Shown in pieces: positions 1 to 8,447 of a stretch of 64,000 bases of DNA. Position 1 is the first letter of the stretch, and each line of letters begins with the position of its first letter. The translations under genes and the position numbers were made by a program. This stretch comes from Bradyrhizobium liaoningense (GTDB lineage: Bacteria; Pseudomonadota; Alphaproteobacteria; Rhizobiales; Xanthobacteraceae): NCBI RefSeq assembly GCF_018130825.1, contig NZ_JAFCJS010000006.1:496001-560000 (forward strand), read 5' to 3'. Under the pieces are notes generated by a model. It did no database searches. It had not been told where the DNA came from and worked only from the letters and a program-made list of their open reading frames with translations.

Positions 1-358
1 GGTAACCGCCCACCCCAACTGGGCCCCGGCGCATGGAGGCACAGCACTTTGTGTCAAAAAATCGGCAGAAAGGAAAGCTCGGATGAAACCATGTTCCCTG
101 CCGGCTGAATTTCGCGGTACCATAGTATAGGAATTGCCGTGAGCAAAATGGCGACATTTGTGCTCACCCCTTCGTCACTTTCCCGCCTCAACTCCACGGC
201 TATACCGACCGCCCCGCATGATTTTGCCATGGTCTCCCGCCGTTTACCTCGAACCCTTGTTGCGGCGAGAACCACCCAAAACAGCAATAGGTTTCGCCCG
301 GGAACTCCGATAAACAGCGGGCGTTTCCGGCAAGCTGTTAACACCAGAAAGAAATGAT
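1..358. other. Intergenic region upstream of hpnN
   Basis: I see no convincing gene here. The short open frames on both strands have no ribosome-binding site and no recognisable protein features. The only structure is an imperfect inverted repeat: GTGAGC at 139-144 and GCTCAC at 162-167, with AT-rich inner flanks. The last bases before hpnN contain AGAAAGAAA, which can serve as a weak Shine-Dalgarno sequence for the GTG start at 359. Confidence 0.5.
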
Positions 359-2947
359 GTGCTGCAAAGCGTAGTCGTTGCCATCGTCAGGGCCTGCACC
401 CGGTTTGCCTCCCTCGTCGTCGTTCTCGGGCTCCTGCTGTCGGTGGCCGCGGGCCATTACGCTGCGCGCCATTTCGCCATCAACACCGATATCAATTCGC
501 TGATTGCCCAAAATCTCGACTGGCGGCAGCGCGACCAGCAATTCGACCGCGCCTTCGACCGTGACGCGACAATTCTCGCGGTCGTCGAGGCCAAGACGCC
601 CGAGTTGACGACCGCCGCGGCGGACGCGCTCTATGCGAAGCTGAAAGACGACAAGACCAATTTCGTGTCGATGCAGCAGCTCGGCACCGGCGAGTTCTTC
701 GAGCGCAATGGCCTGTTGTTCCTGCCGACCGAAGAGGTCGCCAAGGCGACCGGTCAGTTCGAATCCGCAGCGCCCCTGATCGAGATCATGGCCGGCGATC
801 CCTCGATCCGCGGCCTGACCGGCGCGCTCGAGACCGGGCTTGCCGGCGTCAAGCGGGGGCAGGTGAAGCTCGACGGCACCGAGCGGCCCTTCAACCAGAT
901 CGCGCAGACCGTCGAGACCGTGCTCAACAAGGGCAATGCGACGTTCTCCTGGCGCGAGCTCGTCAGCGACGAGCCGCTGTCGGATTCGGACAAGCGCGCC
1001 TTCATCGAGTTCAAGCCGATCCTCGACTACAACGCGCTGGAGCCCGGCAAGGACGCCACGGATGCAATCCGCAAGGCCGCCGCCGACCTCGATTTTCCGA
1101 CCAAATTCCAGGCGCGGGTGCGGCTGACCGGTCCGGTCCCGATCGCGAACGAGGAATACGCCACCGTTCAGGAAGGCGCCGTCGTCAACGGTGTCGGCAC
1201 CGTCCTCGTCGTGCTGCTCATCCTGTGGCTGGCGCTGCATTCGGGGAAGATCATCTTCGCCGTGTTCATCAATCTCTTCGTCGGCCTCGCGATCACGACG
1301 GCGGCCGGCCTGATGATGGTCGGATCATTCAATTTGCTGTCGATTGCGTTCGCGGTGCTGTTCGTCGGCCTCGGCGTCGATTTCGGCATCCAGTACAGCG
1401 TCCGCTATCGCTCGGAGCGCTACAAGCACAACGACCTCCGCGGTGCGCTGGTGCTGGCTGCGAAACGCTCGGCGGTGCCGCTGTCGCTGGCGGCGATGGC
1501 GACCGCGGCAGGCTTCCTTTGCTTCATGCCGACGGACTACAAGGGCATCGCGGAGCTGGGCCAGATCGCCGGCGTCGGCATGCTGGTGGCCTTCCTCTCC
1601 TCGATCACCGTTCTGCCGGCAATGCTGAAGTTGCTGAACCCGCCCGGCGAGATGGAGCCGGTCGGCTACGCTTTCCTCGCGCCGCTCGATCACTTCCTGG
1701 AGAAACACCGCGTGCTGGTTGTGGGCGGCACGCTTCTGCTGGCGCTCGCCGGCCTGCCGCTGCTCTATTTCATGAAGTTCGACTTCAACCCGATGAACCT
1801 GCGCAATCCGCACGCCGAGTCGATCGCGACCTTCCTCGACCTGCGCAAGGATCCCAACACCGGCGCCAATGCCATCAACGTGATGACCACGTCCGAGGAG
1901 CAGGCAAGGCAGGTCGAGGCGAGGCTCGAGAAGGTGCCCGAAGTGCTCCGGGTGATGTCGCTCGACAGCTTCGTGCCCCAGGACCAGCAGCCGAAGCTGA
2001 AGCTGATCGCGCAGGGCGCCAAGGTGCTGAATCCCGCGCTCAACCCCGACCAGATCGATGCGGCGCCGACGGACCAGGAGAACGTGGAGTCGCTGAAATC
2101 CTCGGTCGACAATCTGCGCCGGACTGCCGGTGACGCCAAGGGGCCGGGCGCGGTCGCCTCGCGCCGGCTCGCCGATGCGCTCGAGAAGCTCGCCAATGGC
2201 GACGAGGCCACGCGCAACAAGGCGCAGGACGTGTTCGTCACGCCGATGAAGATCGTGTTCGACCAGCTCAGGAACGCGTTGCAGGCGGGTCCCGTCACCC
2301 TGAGCTCGCTGCCGCCCGACCTCGTCAGCGCCTGGAAGAGCAAGGACGGCATCATCCGCGTCGAGGCGCTGCCCAAGGGCGATCCCAACGACAACGACAC
2401 GCTGCGCAAATTTGCGGCGGCGGTGCTCAAGGCCGAGCCGACCGCGATCGGCGGGCCGGTCTCGATCCTGAAATCCGGCGACACCGTGGTGAAGGCGTTC
2501 ATCCACGCTGGCATCTACGCGCTGCTCGTGATCGGGCTCTTGCTGTGGATCACGCTGCGCCGGTTCGTGGACGTGCTGATGACGCTGGTGCCGCTTCTGG
2601 TTGCCGGTGCCGTGACGCTCGAAATCTGCGTGTTGATCGGCCTGCCGCTCAACTTCGCCAACATCGTCGCGTTCCCGCTGCTGCTCGGCGTCGGCGTCGC
2701 GTTCAAGATCTATTATGTCGTGGCCTGGCGCTCCGGCAGAACAAACCTGCTTCAGACCAGCCTGACGCGCGCGATCTTCTTCAGCGCGCTGACGACGGCG
2801 ACCGCATTCGGCAGCCTGTGGCTGTCGAGCCATCCCGGCACGTCCAGTATGGGCAAGCTGCTCGCGCTCTCGCTGGTGACGACGCTCGCCGCCGTGCTGC
2901 TGTTCCAGCCGGCCCTAATGGGCAAGCCCCGCAATGTCAGGGAGTAG
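359..2947 (+). CDS. hpnN: Hopanoid-associated RND/MMPL transporter HpnN
   Basis: This 862-residue inner-membrane protein has the MMPL/RND layout. One N-terminal membrane helix (about residues 15-35) leads into a large periplasmic domain, followed by a helix bundle from about residue 277. A second periplasmic domain and a second bundle follow (from about residue 720). The bundle carries the family motif GVDFGIQYSVRY near residue 341. In Rhodopseudomonas and Bradyrhizobium, HpnN carries hopanoids from the inner to the outer membrane, and that is the expected role here. It starts with GTG at 359; an ATG five bases upstream is out of frame and hits a stop at once. The 3' end overlaps the convergent DUF2147 gene by 33 bases. 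The nearby hpnO supports the assignment. Confidence 0.9.
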   Translation: MLQSVVVAIVRACTRFASLVVVLGLLLSVAAGHYAARHFAINTDINSLIAQNLDWRQRDQQFDRAFDRDATILAVVEAKTPELTTAAADALYAKLKDDKTNFVSMQQLGTGEFFERNGLLFLPTEEVAKATGQFESAAPLIEIMAGDPSIRGLTGALETGLAGVKRGQVKLDGTERPFNQIAQTVETVLNKGNATFSWRELVSDEPLSDSDKRAFIEFKPILDYNALEPGKDATDAIRKAAADLDFPTKFQARVRLTGPVPIANEEYATVQEGAVVNGVGTVLVVLLILWLALHSGKIIFAVFINLFVGLAITTAAGLMMVGSFNLLSIAFAVLFVGLGVDFGIQYSVRYRSERYKHNDLRGALVLAAKRSAVPLSLAAMATAAGFLCFMPTDYKGIAELGQIAGVGMLVAFLSSITVLPAMLKLLNPPGEMEPVGYAFLAPLDHFLEKHRVLVVGGTLLLALAGLPLLYFMKFDFNPMNLRNPHAESIATFLDLRKDPNTGANAINVMTTSEEQARQVEARLEKVPEVLRVMSLDSFVPQDQQPKLKLIAQGAKVLNPALNPDQIDAAPTDQENVESLKSSVDNLRRTAGDAKGPGAVASRRLADALEKLANGDEATRNKAQDVFVTPMKIVFDQLRNALQAGPVTLSSLPPDLVSAWKSKDGIIRVEALPKGDPNDNDTLRKFAAAVLKAEPTAIGGPVSILKSGDTVVKAFIHAGIYALLVIGLLLWITLRRFVDVLMTLVPLLVAGAVTLEICVLIGLPLNFANIVAFPLLLGVGVAFKIYYVVAWRSGRTNLLQTSLTRAIFFSALTTATAFGSLWLSSHPGTSSMGKLLALSLVTTLAAVLLFQPALMGKPRNVRE

Positions 2948-3592
2948 GCAGATGTCGCCGACGGGATCGGCGGCGCCCTTCTGACCGGGCTTGGTCGCAG
3001 CGGCCGTCTTCGCGGCCGGTGCGGGTGCTGTGGCGCCGGTTGTGGCTTGGGGTGCCTGGGCTGTTTGTTGGGCTGCTGGTTGCGCTCCTTGTTGCGCTCC
3101 CTGGGCTTTCGGCGCCGCGCTGGTGGACTTCGGCGCGCCCTTGGCCATGGCGTTGGCGGGGCTCAAGGGGATCGGCGGCCCGACTCGGGTCCAGGTCTCG
3201 CCACCACACAGGAAGCCCATCACGCAGCCCTTGATTTCGAGCTGGTCGGTGCCGATAGGTGTGATGGTCGCGCTGTAGGTCTGGCCGTCTTGCGCGTTAT
3301 AGACCTGCCCTTCCCACTGATCGGCGCCGGGCTTCTTCTTCATGTCGATCAGGGTCGGCATGCCCAGCGTCGGCCTGTTCTTTTTCGACACATCCGGGTT
3401 GTTCTCGTCGCGGCCGCCGGGCTTCTTCTCCCAGGAAACGGCGCCCCACATGCTGCCATTGCACTGGGCGACACGGATGTTGGCGACGCCGTCGGCGACC
3501 CGCCAGTCGCCGGTGGGATCGGCGGCGAGGGCAGGCGTCAGGCAGGCGTAACCGCCAGCCAGTATTATTCCGGTGTAAAGGGCCAAACGCAT
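2915..3592 (-). CDS. Exported DUF2147 family protein
   Basis: This is a 225-residue secreted protein. The N-terminal signal peptide MRLALYTGIILAGGYA... ends in a PALAA-type cleavage site. A DUF2147 domain follows (WRVADGVANIRVAQC, later IKGCVMGFLCGGETWTR). The C-terminal third is low-complexity Ala/Gln/Pro sequence. I start it at 3592, not at the longer 3616 start, because AAGGAA lies directly upstream and the signal peptide begins there. DUF2147 has no firm biochemical function. Its place between hpnN and hpnO is shared with related species as far as I recall, so an envelope role is an inference. The gene is convergent with hpnN and divergent from hpnO. Confidence 0.8.
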   Translation of the reverse strand: MRLALYTGIILAGGYACLTPALAADPTGDWRVADGVANIRVAQCNGSMWGAVSWEKKPGGRDENNPDVSKKNRPTLGMPTLIDMKKKPGADQWEGQVYNAQDGQTYSATITPIGTDQLEIKGCVMGFLCGGETWTRVGPPIPLSPANAMAKGAPKSTSAAPKAQGAQQGAQPAAQQTAQAPQATTGATAPAPAAKTAAATKPGQKGAADPVGDICLLPDIAGLAH

Positions 3593-3672
3593 GAGTGTTC
3601 CTTGGCAGTGCAACATGATCTAAAAGCTGTGCTTGCGAAGATGGTCCGAAAAAGGGCAAAAGGCCGCACAGA

Positions 3673-3699
3673 CCGTTTTCAGGAACGGTCCGTTTTCAG
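3673..3699. promoter_or_regulatory. Direct repeat in the DUF2147/hpnO divergent promoter region
   Basis: CCGTTTTCAG occurs at 3673-3682 and again at 3690-3699, a 17-base period, 36 bases upstream of the hpnO start and between two divergent genes. Such spacing is compatible with a regulator binding on nearly the same face of the helix. No known operator was recognised. Confidence 0.3.
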
Positions 3700-3734
3700 T
3701 TGACGAGACGGCCCTCAACCGAAGTATGTAGCGG

Positions 3735-5126
3735 ATGCACAGTCCAAATCCAGACATGTCTCAGCTGTTCGCGGACCGGCAGGCCCAGCGCAGCGCCCTG
3801 CATAATCGTTATCTGAACGAGCAGTTCGTCCGCGTCCTCAAGACCATCGGCTACGATGTCGGCTTCCAGAAGGGGCAGGGGCAGTACCTCTACGACCGCG
3901 AGGGCGCGCGCTACCTCGACCTGTTGTCCGGATTTGGCGTGTTTGCGATCGGGCGCAACCATCCGGTCATGCGCGAGGCGCTCAAGAGCGTGCTCGATGC
4001 CGACCTGCCCAACCTCGTTCAGTTCGACGTCTCGACGCTCGCCGGCGTGCTGGCCGAGCGCCTGCTGAAATACGTTCCCTATCTCGACAAGGCGTTCTTT
4101 GCCAATTCCGGCGCCGAATGCGTCGAGGCCGCGATCAAGTTCGCGCGCGGGGCCACCGGGCGCCCCGGCATTGTCTATTGCGCCCACGGCTATCACGGCC
4201 TGACCTATGGCGCGCTGTCGCTGACGGGTGATTCGAATTTCCGCACCGGTTTCGAGCCGCTGCTGCCGGGCTGCACCCCGGTCCCGTTCAACGATCTGGC
4301 CGCGCTCGAGAAGGCGCTGGCCTCGCGCGAGGTCGCGGCCTTCATCGTCGAGCCGATCCAGGGCAAGGGCGTCAACATGCCCACCGACGAGTTCCTGCCG
4401 GGAGCTGCCGCGCTCTGCAAGAAATACGGCACGCTGTTCGTCGCCGACGAGATCCAGACCGGCATGGGCCGCACCGGCCGCTTCCTCGCGGTCGAGCACT
4501 GGAACGTCGAGCCCGACATGGTGCTGCTGTCGAAGTCGCTCTCGGGCGGCCATGTGCCTGTCGGCGCGGTGCTGACGCGCAAGAGCATCTTCGACAAGAT
4601 CTTCAACCAGATGGACCGCGCGGTCGTGCACGGCTCCACCTTCTCCAAGAACGACCTCGCCATGGCCGCTGGCATCGCCACGCTCGATGTCATGGAGTCC
4701 GAGAAGCTGATCGAGTCCGCCGCCAAGCGCGGCGCCGAGCTGCGCCTGGCGCTGACGCGCATGGTGCCCGGCTACGAGCTGTTGAAGGAAGTGCGCGGCA
4801 AGGGCCTGATGATCGGCGTCGAGTTCGGCCCGCCGAAATCGCTGCGCCTGCGCGCCTCCTGGAACGTGCTGGAGACCGCCAACAAGGGCCTGTTCTGCCA
4901 GCTCATCACCGTGCCGCTGTTCAAGGATCACAAGATCCTGACGCAGGTCGCCGGCCACGGCAGCCACACCATCAAGCTGCTGCCGCCGCTCACCATCACC
5001 GAGGAAGATTGCGGCTGGATTGAGCGCGCCTTCGACGACGTCATCGCCGGCAGCCACAAGGTCCCCGGTGCGATCTGGTCGCTCGGCAAGACCCTGGTGG
5101 ACAACGCGGTGCGGCGGTCGGCTTAA
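3735..5126 (+). CDS. hpnO: HpnO, class III aminotransferase of aminobacteriohopanetriol synthesis
   Basis: This 463-residue PLP enzyme of the acetylornithine/4-aminobutyrate aminotransferase fold has the domain order of the family: FFANSGAECVEAAIKFAR, FIVEPIQGKGV, LFVADEIQTGMGRTGRF, then the Schiff-base lysine K267 in SKSLSGGHVPVGAVL. In Rhodopseudomonas and Methylobacterium the hopanoid-cluster aminotransferase HpnO adds the amino group that makes aminobacteriohopanetriol. The same role is likely here because hpnN is adjacent. A generic ornithine-type aminotransferase is the alternative. The ATG at 3735 has only a weak AGCGG upstream; an internal ATG at 3756 is also possible. Confidence 0.85.
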   Translation: MHSPNPDMSQLFADRQAQRSALHNRYLNEQFVRVLKTIGYDVGFQKGQGQYLYDREGARYLDLLSGFGVFAIGRNHPVMREALKSVLDADLPNLVQFDVSTLAGVLAERLLKYVPYLDKAFFANSGAECVEAAIKFARGATGRPGIVYCAHGYHGLTYGALSLTGDSNFRTGFEPLLPGCTPVPFNDLAALEKALASREVAAFIVEPIQGKGVNMPTDEFLPGAAALCKKYGTLFVADEIQTGMGRTGRFLAVEHWNVEPDMVLLSKSLSGGHVPVGAVLTRKSIFDKIFNQMDRAVVHGSTFSKNDLAMAAGIATLDVMESEKLIESAAKRGAELRLALTRMVPGYELLKEVRGKGLMIGVEFGPPKSLRLRASWNVLETANKGLFCQLITVPLFKDHKILTQVAGHGSHTIKLLPPLTITEEDCGWIERAFDDVIAGSHKVPGAIWSLGKTLVDNAVRRSA

Positions 5127-5242
5127 GGCTCCGCCGCGGCCTGGTGTCGCGACCTGCGGCCTGCTGAAGCAGTCCGCCTCCCGAAACTCAAAATCGGCAC
5201 TTACTTTCCCGGCATTGACCCTGACCGGGAGAGGAGTGAGCC

Positions 5243-5647
5243 ATGCCTGTGACTGGCGGCTGTCATTGCGGTGCGATCCGCTATGAAGTGAGCGGCGACA
5301 CGATGGTGCACGCGCTCTGCCATTGCGTGGATTGCCGCCGCCATTCCGGGGCGCCGATGGTCGGCTGGGCGATGTATTCGCTCGACGCGGTCAAAGTGGT
5401 CCGTGGCCAGCCGAAGATCTATCATTCCTCCGAGCATGGACGCCGGCACTTCTGCGCCGATTGCGGCACCGGGCTGTTCTACATCAACGAAAGCCTGATG
5501 CCTGGAACCATCGACGTCCAGAGCGGCACCTATGACGATCCCAACGCCGTTCCGGCGACAATGCACATCCAGGTCGCCGAGCGGATTGGCTGGATGGAGC
5601 GCGCCCACGAACTGCCCGTGTTCGAGCGGTTTCCTCCGCTCGAATGA
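5243..5647 (+). CDS. GFA family zinc protein
   Basis: This 134-residue protein has the fold of glutathione-dependent formaldehyde-activating enzymes (GFA, Mss4-like). The full cysteine set is present: C7 and C9 (CHC), C26, C28 and C31 (CHCVDC), and C71 and C74 (CADC). In the family these bind structural and catalytic zinc. Most GFA proteins in rhizobia have no proven substrate, so I do not claim formaldehyde activation. A good GGAGAGGAG ribosome site precedes the start. It lies downstream of hpnO with about 116 bases between them and is probably separately transcribed. Confidence 0.85.
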   Translation: MPVTGGCHCGAIRYEVSGDTMVHALCHCVDCRRHSGAPMVGWAMYSLDAVKVVRGQPKIYHSSEHGRRHFCADCGTGLFYINESLMPGTIDVQSGTYDDPNAVPATMHIQVAERIGWMERAHELPVFERFPPLE

Positions 5648-5665
5648 CGGCGTGCGCCGGCGCAG

Positions 5666-6433
5666 CTATCCCTCCACATTCGCCTTCATCGCCGCTTCGA
5701 ACTTGTCGACGAATTCAGCGAGCTCGTCGGCGCCGAGATCACTGACGGCCCAGAAGTTCAGGCCGCGGCCGCCCCAGCGGCGGCAGTTGAAGCCCTGCAT
5801 GGTCTGGGTCTTCGGCGGCCGGTGCTCGGTGCTCGCGGTTTGCGACACGAACAGATTGATCACGTGCTGCCGGCGCCGGTAGACCACCGCGCCGATGGCG
5901 CGGGCGTCGATATAGTCGAGCCGGCCGCCGACCAGCGTAAAACCTTGCGCGGTGAGGTCGATCACCGGCGGGGCGACGTCGAGCTTGCCGTTGAACCAGG
6001 GCTTGACGGTGTGCTGGTCGGTCGAGACCACGTCGGTGAGGTGGCCGGCCTGGAGCGAGCGCAGATGCGCGGAGACGACTTCCGAGAGGATACGCTGCTG
6101 GTCGTCCTGGCGCAGCACCACTGCGACAACGCCGGAGGCGGCGAGCGCAGAGACGGCCGATCCCATCGCAAAGCCGCGCAGCACGGAGCGGCGACTCGGT
6201 TGCTGGCGCTGCGGCTGCGGCAGCGAGGCCTCGATGCGGGCGCGCAAGTCCGCCGGCGCGGTGTAGCGCAGATTGGTTTCTGCGAGCGCGCGGTGCATCT
6301 CGCGCTGCGCGGCAAGCTCGGCGGCGCAGTCCGGGCAACCGGTGATATGGGCTTCGACCTCGCGCGCGTGGCCGGCGTCCAGCTCGTTGTCGAGCAGCGC
6401 GTGAAGCAGGATCCTTGCTTCGTCGCAGGTCAT
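5666..6433 (-). CDS. Zinc-finger anti-sigma factor of an ECF pair
   Basis: This is a 255-residue membrane anti-sigma factor. The N-terminal cytoplasmic ZAS domain contains H29-x3-C33-x2-C36 (EAHITGCPDCAAEL). One membrane helix follows near residues 90-112, then a periplasmic domain of about 140 residues (from about 115). The start overlaps the stop of the upstream sigma gene by four bases (ATGA), as is typical for a sigma/anti-sigma pair. Its job is to hold the ECF sigma factor inactive at the membrane. The periplasmic part probably senses the signal, which may be linked to the cupredoxin and phosphoesterase encoded in the same operon (inference). Confidence 0.88.
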   Translation of the reverse strand: MTCDEARILLHALLDNELDAGHAREVEAHITGCPDCAAELAAQREMHRALAETNLRYTAPADLRARIEASLPQPQRQQPSRRSVLRGFAMGSAVSALAASGVVAVVLRQDDQQRILSEVVSAHLRSLQAGHLTDVVSTDQHTVKPWFNGKLDVAPPVIDLTAQGFTLVGGRLDYIDARAIGAVVYRRRQHVINLFVSQTASTEHRPPKTQTMQGFNCRRWGGRGLNFWAVSDLGADELAEFVDKFEAAMKANVEG

Positions 6434-6978
6434 TTCGCTTGCTCCTCTTCCGCCGTCCAGGCTGCGCGCAGCATGGCGCGGGCGCGGGCGAGGCGGGACA
6501 TCACGGTGCCGACGGGCGCGCCGACGGCCTCGGCGATTTCACGATAGGACAGGTTGTTGATCTCCCGCAGCACGAAGGTTTCCTTGAAGGGGTCGGCGAG
6601 CGCGTCGATCAGCTTGCGGATCGCGCCGGCATCGCGGCCGCGCAGCACTTCGGTCTCGGGGCTCGCCTCGCTCTCCTGCCAGAGCGGCGTCTGCTCGTCG
6701 GCGCCGGGCGTGTCGTCGATCGCGCTGGGCCGGTGCGCGCGCCGCGCATATTCGGCGTTGCAGACGTTGCGCAGGATGGCGAACAGCCAGGGCTTCATCG
6801 CCGGGCCGCGGTAGCTGTCAAAATGCTTCAGCGCGCGCAGATAGCACTCCTGCACCGCGTCCTCGGCGTCGGAGGCATCGCGCAGCAGGTAGCGCGCGAG
6901 CGTGTAGACGTCGTCGAGATAGGGCAGCGCCGCCTCGCGGAAGCGCCGTGCCTTCTGCACATCGTCTGTGGCGGGCAT
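6430..6978 (-). CDS. ECF RNA polymerase sigma factor
   Basis: This sigma-70 family protein has regions 2 and 4 only and is 182 residues from the chosen start. Region 2 contains DASDAEDAVQECYLRAL and KPWLFAILRNVCNAEY. Region 4 contains LPFKETFVLREINNLSYREIAEAV-like sequence followed by a helix-turn-helix (GTVMSRLARAR). I start it at 6978 because GAGGAG lies just upstream; the 39-residue extension from 7095 overlaps the cupredoxin stop and looks non-coding. It forms an operon with the anti-sigma gene downstream and with the cupredoxin and metallophosphoesterase genes upstream. Confidence 0.88.
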   Translation of the reverse strand: MPATDDVQKARRFREAALPYLDDVYTLARYLLRDASDAEDAVQECYLRALKHFDSYRGPAMKPWLFAILRNVCNAEYARRAHRPSAIDDTPGADEQTPLWQESEASPETEVLRGRDAGAIRKLIDALADPFKETFVLREINNLSYREIAEAVGAPVGTVMSRLARARAMLRAAWTAEEEQAK

Positions 6979-7030
6979 CGCTCCTCGCTTTGCCTCCGCT
7001 TCTTCTTTTGCCGTGACTGCAGGCTCATGC

Positions 7031-7060
7031 GCCCGGCCGGCGTGGGACCACCGGCCGGGC
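7031..7060 (-). other. Perfect hairpin between cupredoxin and sigma factor genes
   Basis: GCCCGGCCGG (7031-7040) and CCGGCCGGGC (7051-7060) form a perfect 10-bp GC stem with a 10-base loop in the 109-base gap of the minus-strand operon. There is no T-run after it, so it is probably not a full terminator. It could be a processing or attenuation hairpin that sets different levels for the exported proteins and the regulators. Confidence 0.55.
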
Positions 7061-7087
7061 AGGACGTTGATGCCTTGGTTGGAGACG

Positions 7088-7423
7088 TTACTCAACCTTG
7101 ATCATCCCCGTCATGTGCGGGTGCAGCGAACAAAAATATTTGTAGTCGCCCGCATTGGTGAAGGTGAAGGAGAACCTGTCGTCGGTGTCCAGGGTCTTGG
7201 ACCTGAACTTGCCGGCCGACACGATGGTGTGCGGGATGTCGTCCCGGTTGGTCCAGGTCACGGTGGTGCCGACCTTGATCTTGAGCTCGGCCGGCTGGAA
7301 AACGAAGTTGTCGATGTGCACGTCCATGTCGTCGGCGCGGGCTCTTGTTGCGGGCAACAGCATGGCCGCGGCCAGAGCGAGACCGAAATCGACACCGAAG
7401 TCGCGGCGGTTGAGAGTCTTCAT
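7088..7423 (-). CDS. Exported cupredoxin (plastocyanin/pseudoazurin-like)
   Basis: This is a 111-residue periplasmic blue-copper protein. The N-terminus MKTLNRRDFG... followed by a hydrophobic stretch and ARA resembles a Tat-type signal. The mature domain shows the type 1 copper ligands H65 (DIPHTIVS) and C98-x2-H101-x2-M104 (YFCSLHPHM). The start at 7423 has GGAAG upstream and gives a clean signal peptide; the longer frame from 7510 runs into the preceding gene. It lies 19 bases after the metallophosphoesterase stop and upstream of the ECF sigma gene, so all four genes probably form one transcript. Electron transfer or copper buffering in the periplasm is likely, but the partner is unknown. 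Confidence 0.85.
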   Translation of the reverse strand: MKTLNRRDFGVDFGLALAAAMLLPATRARADDMDVHIDNFVFQPAELKIKVGTTVTWTNRDDIPHTIVSAGKFRSKTLDTDDRFSFTFTNAGDYKYFCSLHPHMTGMIKVE

Positions 7424-7442
7424 TGTCAGCTTCCGTTCAGCC

Positions 7443-8387
7443 TTAACCCTGGAGCGGTGTGTCGATGATCGCGAGCCGCTGCTCGTTCTGCTTGAAGTTG
7501 ATGCTGGCAACGCCGAGCATGGAGCGCAGCCTTGCGTCCTCGACCTTCATGGGGCCGGGCGAGGGAGCGGCTCCCGGCGCCGGCTGCGGGAAGGCGGTCG
7601 AGCGCGCGGTGTGGAAGGTGACGTTGCCCTCGACCTTCTGCATCACCTGGTGGATGTGGCCGTTGAGCACGGTGACCGAGCCAAAGCCCTTGACGTATTC
7701 GAGCGCGCGGCCGCCGTCCTCGGTGCCCCAGCCCCATTCGGGATAGACGGTCCAGAGCGGGATGTGGGCAAACAGCACGATCGGGGTCGATTTCGACTTG
7801 CCGCGCAGATCGTCCTCGAGCCAGGCAAGCTGCTCGGCGCCGAGATTGCCGAGCCCGCCGGCCTTGAGGTCGACGACGTTGACCAGGCCGACGAAGTGCA
7901 CGCCGCCGGCGTCGAACGAGTACCAGCCGTGGCCCTTGGTGCCGCGGCCGTAACGCTCGCGATAGAGTTTCACCTCCTCGTCGATGAAGTCATGCTCGCC
8001 GGGGACGTAGTGCACGTCGAGCTTGGTCTGCGAGATGATGCGCTCGGCATTGTCGAACTCAGCGGCTTTCGACAGATGCGTGATGTCGCCGGTGTGGATC
8101 ATGAACGATGGCCTTGCCGGCATCGCGTTGATCTTGTTCACGGCCTCTTCCAGCGTGCCGAGCGCGTTGGGATTGGCCGGCTTGTCGAAGCCGACATGGC
8201 TGTCGCTGATCTGGAGGAAGCTCATGCCGGGCGTCGCCGCCGTTGCGGCCTCAGCCGAATCGATGATGCCGAGCGAGCGCGGCACGCCGCCCGTGACGGT
8301 CCAGAGCACCCCGGTGCCGGCCCAGGTCATGCATTCGAGCACCTTGCGGCGGCTGACGCCGTCATCTGCGTGATCTTGTCCGCTCAT
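7443..8387 (-). CDS. Tat-exported calcineurin-like metallophosphoesterase
   Basis: This 314-residue protein has an N-terminal twin-arginine signal (SRRKVLE, residues 12-18) and a metallophosphoesterase domain. Metal-site motifs are D62-x-H64 (ISDSHVG), G100-D101 (HTGDITH), G130-E-H132-D133 (PGEHDF), H208 (FAHIPLW) and G243-H-x-H246 (NGHIHQ). The usual GNH(D/E) motif here reads GEHD, so the asparagine ligand is replaced by glutamate; this may alter metal choice or activity. It is the first gene of the operon with cupredoxin, ECF sigma and anti-sigma. Substrate is unknown; a periplasmic phosphodiesterase acting on lipids or nucleotides would fit. Confidence 0.85.
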   Translation of the reverse strand: MSGQDHADDGVSRRKVLECMTWAGTGVLWTVTGGVPRSLGIIDSAEAATAATPGMSFLQISDSHVGFDKPANPNALGTLEEAVNKINAMPARPSFMIHTGDITHLSKAAEFDNAERIISQTKLDVHYVPGEHDFIDEEVKLYRERYGRGTKGHGWYSFDAGGVHFVGLVNVVDLKAGGLGNLGAEQLAWLEDDLRGKSKSTPIVLFAHIPLWTVYPEWGWGTEDGGRALEYVKGFGSVTVLNGHIHQVMQKVEGNVTFHTARSTAFPQPAPGAAPSPGPMKVEDARLRSMLGVASINFKQNEQRLAIIDTPLQG

Positions 8388-8447
8388 CGCGCCTCTCCAC
8401 GTCGCCCGGAATTGGGCTTCGGGGAGGTGATCGGGGGAGGGGGAGAC

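Noticed and set aside
54..344. 96-codon minus-strand frame upstream of hpnN
   Set aside because: No ribosome site, no recognisable protein features and no family.
338..1240. 300-codon open frame antisense to hpnN
   Set aside because: It is a shadow frame caused by high GC. The opposite frame encodes a clear MMPL protein and the antisense product has no domain.
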